Shown here: one piece after another, positions 1-5,005 of the stretch
How positions within the stretch are numbered: the first letter of the stretch is position 1
Layout: each line of letters starts with the position of its first letter
Made by a program: the position numbers and the translations under genes
The notes under the pieces: generated by a model
Databases searched by the model: none
What the model was told of the DNA's origin: nothing
What the model saw: the letters and a program-made list of their open reading frames with translations, nothing else
Assembly: GCA_027058255.1 (NCBI GenBank)
Contig: JALUTE010000102.1
Span: 1-5,919, forward strand
Length of the DNA stretch: 5,919 bases
Direction: 5' to 3'
Source: Methyloligella sp.
Lineage (GTDB): Bacteria; Pseudomonadota; Alphaproteobacteria; Rhizobiales; JALUTE01

Positions 1-98
1 CACGCGCGCAGACGAAGCCGATGACGGGGACGGCGATGGGCCGCGCGCTCTCGGAGCCGCCCTCGCCATCCCCGTCATCGGCTTCGTCTGCGCGCGTG
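1..98. repeat. Terminal inverted repeat, probable fold-back chimera
   Basis: Bases 1-30 are the perfect reverse complement of 69-98. Inside the perfect arms, 31-39 pairs with 60-68 at seven of nine positions, leaving a loop of about 20 bases (40-59). This is the pattern expected when a nascent 3' end anneals imperfectly to itself and is extended: a short imperfect priming duplex, then an exact copy running to the end of the molecule. The repeat lies inside the open reading frame of the membrane protein. A genuine hairpin is possible but less likely, given that the other end of the window also carries a palindrome. Confidence 0.85.
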
Positions 99-376
99 GC
101 CGCATTTCGCACGAGAGTCCCGTGGCTTGCCATTTCCATCTCGCGCGCAAGGGCCTTGAGAGGCCGCACCAGGCGCACGAACAGAAAGGCCCAGGCCGCC
201 GCAAAGATGAGGGCAAGCACGAGAACGCCGGGCCCCACGAACAGGATGAAGCGCGCCATGCTGGCGTCCAGCGTGCCGCTCTCCCGCGCCGCCAGCCAGA
301 GCACCGCGCCCGCGATCGCGAGACTGGCCAGCGCCAGCACGCCGAGAAGCACGGGCAGAACGATGCTCAACCGCAT
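1..376 (-). CDS. Two-helix membrane protein with HAMP-like segment, 3' end missing
   Basis: The reading frame begins at ATG (376-374) and runs off the left edge, so only about 125 residues are seen. The ATG has an AGAGG ribosome site nine bases upstream. Residues about 4-29 form one hydrophobic helix, 30-41 a short loop, and 42-69 a second helix. It continues into RLVRPLKALAREMEMA (69-84), which resembles the start of a HAMP or other juxtamembrane signalling helix. An acidic, glycine-rich stretch follows (about 97-107). This layout is typical of bacterial inner-membrane sensors: histidine kinases, diguanylate cyclases, chemoreceptor-like proteins, and some membrane-anchored DnaQ-like exonucleases. 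No catalytic domain is present, so I cannot say which. It follows the glycan operon after a 99-base gap with its own candidate promoter, so it is probably unrelated to it. The last ten residues (116-125) come from the perfect inverted-repeat arm and may be an assembly artefact rather than true protein. Confidence 0.7.
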   Translation of the reverse strand, partial: MRLSIVLPVLLGVLALASLAIAGAVLWLAARESGTLDASMARFILFVGPGVLVLALIFAAAWAFLFVRLVRPLKALAREMEMASHGTLVRNAATRADEADDGDGEGGSESARPIAVPVIGFVCAR

Positions 377-410
377 GGACGCTTGCCTCTTGGAGGGCCG
401 AACGGAGCTA

Positions 411-440
411 CGCGAATGTCATAGCAGTTTAGGCTTCGCG
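411..440. repeat. Short inverted repeat CGCGAA-N18-TTCGCG around the -10 element
   Basis: CGCGAA at 411-416 and TTCGCG at 435-440 are perfect six-base complements separated by 18 bases. The repeat encloses the candidate -10 hexamer and predicted start site of the downstream membrane-protein gene. It could be a repressor operator, but six G/C-rich bases in a GC-rich sequence can easily occur by chance. There is no U-tract, so it is not an intrinsic terminator. Confidence 0.25.
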
Positions 441-467
441 AGACAGCGGGCATTTGATTCCGGTCAA
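419..467 (-). promoter_or_regulatory. Candidate FNR/FixK-type (CRP family) class II promoter
   Basis: The dyad TTGAT-TCCG-GTCAA lies at 454-467 and fits the FNR/FixK anaerobox form TTGAT-N4-(A/G)TCAA. Downstream on the minus strand, TAAACT at 431-426 matches four of six bases of TATAAT. If that is the -10 element, occupying -12 to -7, transcription starts at 419 and the box is centred at 460.5, exactly -41.5. This is the standard position for class II activation by FNR and CRP family regulators. No good -35 hexamer is seen, as expected for an activator-dependent promoter. The 5' leader to the ATG at 376 would be about 43 bases. The likely target is the membrane-protein gene starting at 376; the box points away from the 3' end of the amidotransferase gene. 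The regulator is not in the window. Confidence 0.5.
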
Positions 468-475
468 GGCCGGTG

Positions 476-2455
476 TCAGGAAGCGTGCGGCCCGTTCTTG
501 TGGCGCCGCCAGGCCTCGAACATCAGGATGGTCCAGAGGGAGTCCTGCCAGTTGCGCTTGCCCGTCAGATGCTCCTGCCAGCGCTTGCGAATGGGCGTGG
601 GCTCGAACAGGCCGCCCTCGCGCAGCCGGCGCTCATCCAGCAAATCCTCCGCCCAGTCGCGCAAGGGGCCGCGCAGCCAGGCGTCGATGGGAATCCCGAA
701 GCCCATTTTCGGCCGGTCCACGAGGGCGCGTGGCACATGGCGATAGAGCACCTGGCGCAGCAGCCACTTGCGCTCGCCCCGGCGGATCTTGAGAGAGAAG
801 GGGAGCGACCAGGCGAACTCCACCACCCGGTGGTCGAGAAGAGGCACCCGCGCCTCCAGCGAGACCGCCATGCTGGCGCGGTCCACCTTGGTGAGGATGT
901 CCGAGGGCAGATAGGTGAGGATGTCGCGATATTGCATGCGGTCGATGAAATCGGGCGCGATGCGCTCGGCACCCCTGTCGGTGATGACCGTCTCGGGCTC
1001 CAGGGCACCGGGCACGAGGGCCCGCGGATCGGGCCAGTGGCTCGTCAGCTTGCGGAAGAAGCTGTCCCCCTCCTCGGGCAGGATGTCGGCGAGCTTGCGC
1101 AGCTTGTCGCTGGCAAGGCGTGGGCGCCGGCTCTCGGGCAGGAGGGCGAACAGGGCGTCGATGGCGCCGGGCGGGGTGGCGCGGATGAGGGCGGCGAGCA
1201 CGCGGCGCAAGGCGCGAGGCACGCGCGCCGTGTAGCGGCGGAAGAGAAGGCCCTGGGCATAGCGGTTGTAGCCGGCGAACAGCTCATCGCCCCCATCGCC
1301 CGACAGGGAGACGGTGACCGAGCCGCGGGCAAGGCGCGAGACGAGGAAGGTCGGCACCTGGGAGGCGTCGGCGAAGGGCTCGTCATAGATCTCGGGCAGG
1401 TGGGGAATGACGTCCTGCGCCTCGCGGGGCGTGACATGGAGCTCCGTGTGGTCGGTGCCGAGATGGCGGGCAACGGCGCGCGCATGCATCGCCTCGTCAT
1501 AGGCGGATTCGCGAAAGCCGATGGAGAAGGTGCGCACGGGCCGGGCGGAGGCGGCCTGCATCAGGGCGACCACGGTGGAGGAATCATAGCCGCCCGAGAG
1601 AAAGGCGCCGAGCGGCACGTCCGCCACCATGCGCCGGCGCACCGCATCGCCGAGCAGGGCTTCGAGTGCGTCGATGGCCTCGCGCTCCGAGCCCTCGAAC
1701 GGTGCGGCGCGGCCCCGGACGAGCGCATCCTCCAGGCGCCAATAGGGGCGGATCTCCGGCGCCTTGCCCGGGGCGACGGTCAAGAGATGGCCGGGCGGGA
1801 GCTGGCGCGTGCCGCGATAGACCGTGTGCGGGTCCGGATAGTAATTGTGGCGCACAAAGGCGGCGAGGGCGTCCCGGTCGATCTCGGGCCGAAAGCCCGG
1901 ATGCGCCTCGAGCGCCCTGAGCTCCGATGCAAAAAGGAAGAGCCCGCGCCCGCCCGGCCAGTCCTGGGCGCACCAATAGAGCGGCTTGATGCCGATCCGG
2001 TCGCGGGCGAGCCACAGCCGGCGCTCCGCCCGGTCCCAGAGGGCGAAGGCGAACATGCCGATGGCGCGTGAGATGGCCTGTTCCACCCCCCACGCCGCGC
2101 AGGCCTCGAGCAGCGCCTCGGTATCGGAATGGCCGCGCCAGGCGATGGCGTGGCCCTCGGCCTCGAGATCGCGGCGCATGTCCTCGGCGTTGTAGATTTC
2201 GCCGTTGTAGCAGAGCACGAAACGTCCCGAGGCCGAGACCATGGGCTGGCGGCCCGCCGGCGTGAGGTCGATGATCGCAAGCCTGCGATGCCCGAAGGCG
2301 AGCCCCGCCTCCCCCTCGGCCCAGGCGCCGGCCTCGTCGGGGCCGCGATGGGCGAGCCGGTCGGCCATGGCCCGCGCCCGCCGTGAGAGGCTTTCCGCGC
2401 GCTCCGTGCCGGGTCCCCCGGCCGCGGTCTCGATGAAGCCGGCAATGGCGCACAT
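476..2455 (-). CDS. asnB: AsnB-family glutamine-hydrolysing asparagine synthase / glycan amidotransferase
   Basis: This 659-residue protein is the glutamine-dependent asparagine synthetase type, with an N-terminal class-II glutaminase and a C-terminal ATP-dependent synthetase. The frame stays open upstream, but ATG at 2455 is chosen because it places the catalytic cysteine at residue 2 (MCAIAGF; the initiator Met is removed in this family) and has an AGGAG site six bases upstream. Glutaminase residues include RGPD (37-40), NGEIYN (84-89) and SDTE (110-113). The synthetase has the PP-loop SGGYDSS (287-293), DEPFAD (358-363), SGDGGDELFAGY (385-396) and KVDRASM...EARVPLLDHR (523-543). All key motifs are intact; the PP-loop has Tyr where Leu or Val is more usual. 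Length is somewhat above E. coli AsnB (about 550) and typical of copies in polysaccharide clusters, which are often proposed to amidate uronic-acid carboxylates. It starts 35 bases after the aminotransferase gene, presumably in the same operon. Aspartate remains a possible substrate, so the symbol denotes the family. Confidence 0.93.
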   Translation of the reverse strand: MCAIAGFIETAAGGPGTERAESLSRRARAMADRLAHRGPDEAGAWAEGEAGLAFGHRRLAIIDLTPAGRQPMVSASGRFVLCYNGEIYNAEDMRRDLEAEGHAIAWRGHSDTEALLEACAAWGVEQAISRAIGMFAFALWDRAERRLWLARDRIGIKPLYWCAQDWPGGRGLFLFASELRALEAHPGFRPEIDRDALAAFVRHNYYPDPHTVYRGTRQLPPGHLLTVAPGKAPEIRPYWRLEDALVRGRAAPFEGSEREAIDALEALLGDAVRRRMVADVPLGAFLSGGYDSSTVVALMQAASARPVRTFSIGFRESAYDEAMHARAVARHLGTDHTELHVTPREAQDVIPHLPEIYDEPFADASQVPTFLVSRLARGSVTVSLSGDGGDELFAGYNRYAQGLLFRRYTARVPRALRRVLAALIRATPPGAIDALFALLPESRRPRLASDKLRKLADILPEEGDSFFRKLTSHWPDPRALVPGALEPETVITDRGAERIAPDFIDRMQYRDILTYLPSDILTKVDRASMAVSLEARVPLLDHRVVEFAWSLPFSLKIRRGERKWLLRQVLYRHVPRALVDRPKMGFGIPIDAWLRGPLRDWAEDLLDERRLREGGLFEPTPIRKRWQEHLTGKRNWQDSLWTILMFEAWRRHKNGPHAS

Positions 2456-2461
2456 GAGGGG

Positions 2462-2466
2462 CTCCT
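2462..2466 (-). promoter_or_regulatory. Ribosome binding site of the AsnB-family gene
   Basis: AGGAG on the minus strand sits six bases before the ATG at 2455-2453, with a second purine run (GGGAGG) just upstream of it. It fixes the start that gives the obligatory Met-Cys N-terminus and rules out a much longer upstream extension of the same frame, which overlaps the aminotransferase gene. Confidence 0.75.
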
Positions 2467-2490
2467 GCCTCCCGCCTTCGGGCCGCCGGC

Positions 2491-3720
2491 TCAGCGCTTC
2501 GCCAGGCCAGCGATGATCTGGGCCGCGCGCTCGGCCAGCGCGTCGAGGCCTTGCCCCTCCAGGCCCGGATGGGTCTCGAAGGCGAGCATCCATGCGCCGC
2601 GCTGCGCAGCCGCGGGGCAGGGCTCGACATCGAGATCCGCGAAAGCCTGCTCGAGGTAAATCTCCGGACAGACGCCGGAGCCGACGGGGATGGTCTCGGC
2701 CCGCAGGGCCGCGAGAACCCGGTCCCGCCCGCAGGCAGGTGCGAAGGCATCCGGATTGAGATGGACATAGAGCCGATAGTAGGCATGCGTGACGTCCGCC
2801 TCCGGCTCCGGAATGCTCAGCACATCGCCGCATACAGAGAGGAGGGCGCGCCGCCACACATCCGCATTCGCCTTGCGCCGGGCGAGCCAGTCATCGAGCT
2901 TGCCGAGCTGGACATTGCCGATCGCCGCCTGCATCTCCGTCAGCCGCCAATTGGTGCCGATGCTGGTGTGCACATAGCGAAAGCCCGGCTCGCTCGATTC
3001 TGCCTCCGTCAGGGCCCGGCTCTTGCCATGGTCCTTGTAGGACCAGGCGCGCTCGGCCGCTTCGCTGTCGCGAAAGAGCGCCATGCCCCCCTCGCCGCCG
3101 GTGGATATGATCTTGTCACGGCAGAAGGAGACGGCGCTTGCATGGCCGAAGCTGCCGGCCGGCCGCTCACCGATGCGCGCGCCGACGGCCTGGGCGCAAT
3201 CCTCGATGACGAGGAGATCGTGACTCTCGGCCAGCGCCATGATGGCCTCCATGTCCGCAGGCCAGCCCGCGAGATGCACCGGGATGATGGCGCGGGTCCG
3301 GGGGCCGATCTTGGCGGCGATGGCCTCGGGGGAGATGGCGAGGGACCGGGGGTCGATATCGGCAAAGACAGGCGTTGCACCAGCGAGCGAGACGCAGGCG
3401 GCCGACGCGATGAAGCTCATGGGTGTCACGATCACCTCGTCGCCGGGCCCGATGCCGAGGGCGTGCAAGGCGAGCTCCAGGGCCAGCGAGCCATTGGCCA
3501 CGGCCACGGCGTGCGGCTGGCCCAGGCGCCGGGCCATGGCATCCTCGAAGGCCCGCACATGATGCCCCCCCCACTGATTGACGGCACCGCTCTCGAGGAC
3601 CTCCACCACGACGGCGATCTCGTCCGCCGCATAGAACGGCCAGGTGCCGGCATGCGCCGTGGACTCTTCGCTCCGCGATAGGGGGATGGCCTGTGGGCGC
3701 TCTGAACGTTTCTGGTTCAC
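2491..3720 (-). CDS. DegT/DnrJ/EryC1/StrS-family PLP sugar aminotransferase
   Basis: The 409-residue protein has the length and motif order of fold-type I aminotransferases that transfer an amino group, usually from glutamate, to a keto sugar nucleotide. Visible motifs are NQWGG (48-52), ANGSLALELALHALG (75-89), GDEVIVTP.SF (93-103), VIEDCAQAVGA (171-181) with Asp174 expected to pair with the PLP ring nitrogen, and SFCRDKIISTGGEGG (198-212) with Lys203 as the likely Schiff-base lysine. NWRLTEMQAAIGNVQL (257-272) follows. The start is GTG at 3720: an in-frame TAA lies a short way upstream with no ATG between, and a weak purine run (AAAGAG) precedes the GTG. The gene lies 76 bases after the glycosyltransferase, the largest gap in the glycan set, with a candidate internal promoter. 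Together with the dehydratase it could make a 4-amino-4,6-dideoxy sugar; the exact substrate and regiochemistry cannot be read from sequence alone. Confidence 0.92.
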   Translation of the reverse strand: MNQKRSERPQAIPLSRSEESTAHAGTWPFYAADEIAVVVEVLESGAVNQWGGHHVRAFEDAMARRLGQPHAVAVANGSLALELALHALGIGPGDEVIVTPMSFIASAACVSLAGATPVFADIDPRSLAISPEAIAAKIGPRTRAIIPVHLAGWPADMEAIMALAESHDLLVIEDCAQAVGARIGERPAGSFGHASAVSFCRDKIISTGGEGGMALFRDSEAAERAWSYKDHGKSRALTEAESSEPGFRYVHTSIGTNWRLTEMQAAIGNVQLGKLDDWLARRKANADVWRRALLSVCGDVLSIPEPEADVTHAYYRLYVHLNPDAFAPACGRDRVLAALRAETIPVGSGVCPEIYLEQAFADLDVEPCPAAAQRGAWMLAFETHPGLEGQGLDALAERAAQIIAGLAKR

Positions 3721-3767
3721 AATCGCTCTTTCGTCATCAACGCACCCGGCCTGCGTGGTTCGTGCCG

Positions 3768-3800
3768 CTTATATGGGCGCAACGTTCCCAAGGCTGTCAA
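3768..3800 (-). promoter_or_regulatory. Weak candidate internal promoter before the aminotransferase
   Basis: A perfect TTGACA at 3800-3795 overlaps the TGA stop of the glycosyltransferase gene. TATAAG at 3773-3768 matches five of six bases of TATAAT. The spacing is 21 bases, longer than the usual 16-18, so sigma-70 use would be poor. If active it would give a leader of about 40 bases before the GTG at 3720. Alphaproteobacterial -10 elements are loosely conserved, so a better-spaced but weaker match (CATATA, 19 bases) is an alternative. Confidence 0.27.
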
Positions 3801-5005
3801 CCATCCTTCCGCAGGCCCAGTGCCGCGAGCATCTGCCGGTTGATCCGGCGCACATCGAAGCGGCGCTCCGCCTTGCGGCGGCTGGCGTGCCCCATGGAGG
3901 CGATCATGTCGGGACGCTGGAGAAACCATGCCATGGCGTCCGCCAGAGGCTCGGCCTCGCCCTTGGGGACCAGAATGCCGTTCACCCGCTCATCGACCGT
4001 CTCCCGGCAGCCGCGGGCATCCGTCGTAATGACGGGCCGACCCGTGGCAAGGGCCTCGAGCACCGTGCGCGGCATGCCCTCGCCATAGGAGGGCAGCACA
4101 TAGACATGGGCGCCGGCGAGAAGCGCGCGGATGTCATCCCGGGGGCCGAGATAGTCCACCACCCCCGCATAACGGGCAAGCTCGCTCTCGGGAAAACGGG
4201 CAGGTCCCGTCTCCGGCGGGCCGACGAGGAGAAAACGGGCACGCCCGCCGCGTTCGCGCACCCGGCGGGCCGCCTCGCAATATTCGCGCACGCCCTTGTA
4301 GCGCACCAGCCGGGCGATCATCAGAAAGACCAGGCCCTCCCCGAGCGGCGGCAGGGGCGCCTCGGGAAAGGCTTCGAGATCGACCCCCGATCCCGCCACA
4401 ATGTGCACATCGAGCCCGCGCGGCAGGGCACCGCGCTGGGCAAGAAGGCGATGATCGTCCCTGTTGTGGAAGATCACGCCATGGCTTGCCGAGAGTGCGA
4501 TGCGGTAGAGCCCCTTCATGAGGGCGCCGATGAGCCGGCCTCTCGCACCGCCGCCGTCCAGAAAGGCATAGCCAAGGCCGGTGACCATGGGAACGATGCG
4601 GGGCACGCGCGCCACGCGCGCCGCCAGCGAGGCGTAGATGGCGGGCTTGGGCGTGTAGCCCATGACGACGTCCGGCCGCCAGTCGCGGAAGGCGCATGTG
4701 AGGGCACGCATGGCCCCGAGATCGGCCCCGGGCGAAAGGCCGGTGCGGTCGAGGGGATAGGCGGCGCATTCCGCGCCGAGACCCTTGAGGGCCTCAAAGG
4801 TGGGGTCGTCCAGATCCGGGGCGAGACAGAGCACCGGGTGGCCGCGGGCGACGAGCTCGGCGATGAGAGGGCCGCGGAACAGGGTGAGCGAGGGCGCGTA
4901 GGATGCCACCAGTGCGACGCGCGGGGCCCTGCCGGCCGTTGCGGTGCGTTTCCCCTTCAATGGTGCAACGTCGCTGGCGTGTTCAATGGAGCGTCCGCGA
5001 GACAT
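3797..5005 (-). CDS. GT4 glycosyltransferase, PglA/CapM-like, GT-B fold
   Basis: The 402-residue protein matches retaining family-4 glycosyltransferases, which move a sugar from a nucleotide donor to a lipid-linked or growing glycan at the cytoplasmic membrane face. The N-terminal domain begins at about residue 28 (PRVALVASYAP) and contains LTLFRGPLI, LDRTGLSPGADL, GYTPKPAIYASLAARVARVPR and MVTGLGYAFLDGG, a pattern I associate with PglA/CapM-type enzymes. The C-terminal donor domain has FLMIARLVRYKGVREY and the EX7E signature GEGMPRTVLEAL, with glutamates at about 309 and 317, then GRPVITTDARGCRETV. There is no signal peptide and no clear membrane span. The frame is open further upstream, but ATG at 5005 is chosen: GAGGA lies eight bases before it, and the upstream extension is Arg/Ser-rich shadow sequence from the preceding gene. 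It overlaps that gene by 23 bases, implying translational coupling. Donor and acceptor sugars are unknown. Confidence 0.92.
   Translation of the reverse strand: MSRGRSIEHASDVAPLKGKRTATAGRAPRVALVASYAPSLTLFRGPLIAELVARGHPVLCLAPDLDDPTFEALKGLGAECAAYPLDRTGLSPGADLGAMRALTCAFRDWRPDVVMGYTPKPAIYASLAARVARVPRIVPMVTGLGYAFLDGGGARGRLIGALMKGLYRIALSASHGVIFHNRDDHRLLAQRGALPRGLDVHIVAGSGVDLEAFPEAPLPPLGEGLVFLMIARLVRYKGVREYCEAARRVRERGGRARFLLVGPPETGPARFPESELARYAGVVDYLGPRDDIRALLAGAHVYVLPSYGEGMPRTVLEALATGRPVITTDARGCRETVDERVNGILVPKGEAEPLADAMAWFLQRPDMIASMGHASRRKAERRFDVRRINRQMLAALGLRKDG

Noticed and set aside
460..475. CCGG-N6-CCGG hairpin as terminator after the AsnB-family gene
   Set aside because: The stem is only four pairs and no T-run follows. 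The same bases are better explained by the FNR-type box.
473..2071. Long open frame on the plus strand opposite the AsnB-family gene (532 codons)
   Set aside because: Its product is low-complexity, rich in Ala/Gly/Arg/Glu, and shows no motif I recognise, while the opposite strand carries an intact enzyme with every family motif. Long antisense frames are common in GC-rich genes.
2456..2857. N-terminal extension of the AsnB frame by 134 codons
   Set aside because: It overlaps the aminotransferase coding sequence and would bury the Cys2 nucleophile. The ATG at 2455 has its own ribosome site.
2551..3681. Plus-strand open frame opposite the aminotransferase (376 codons)
   Set aside because: It is a shadow of a confidently identified gene; composition is biased and no domain is recognisable.
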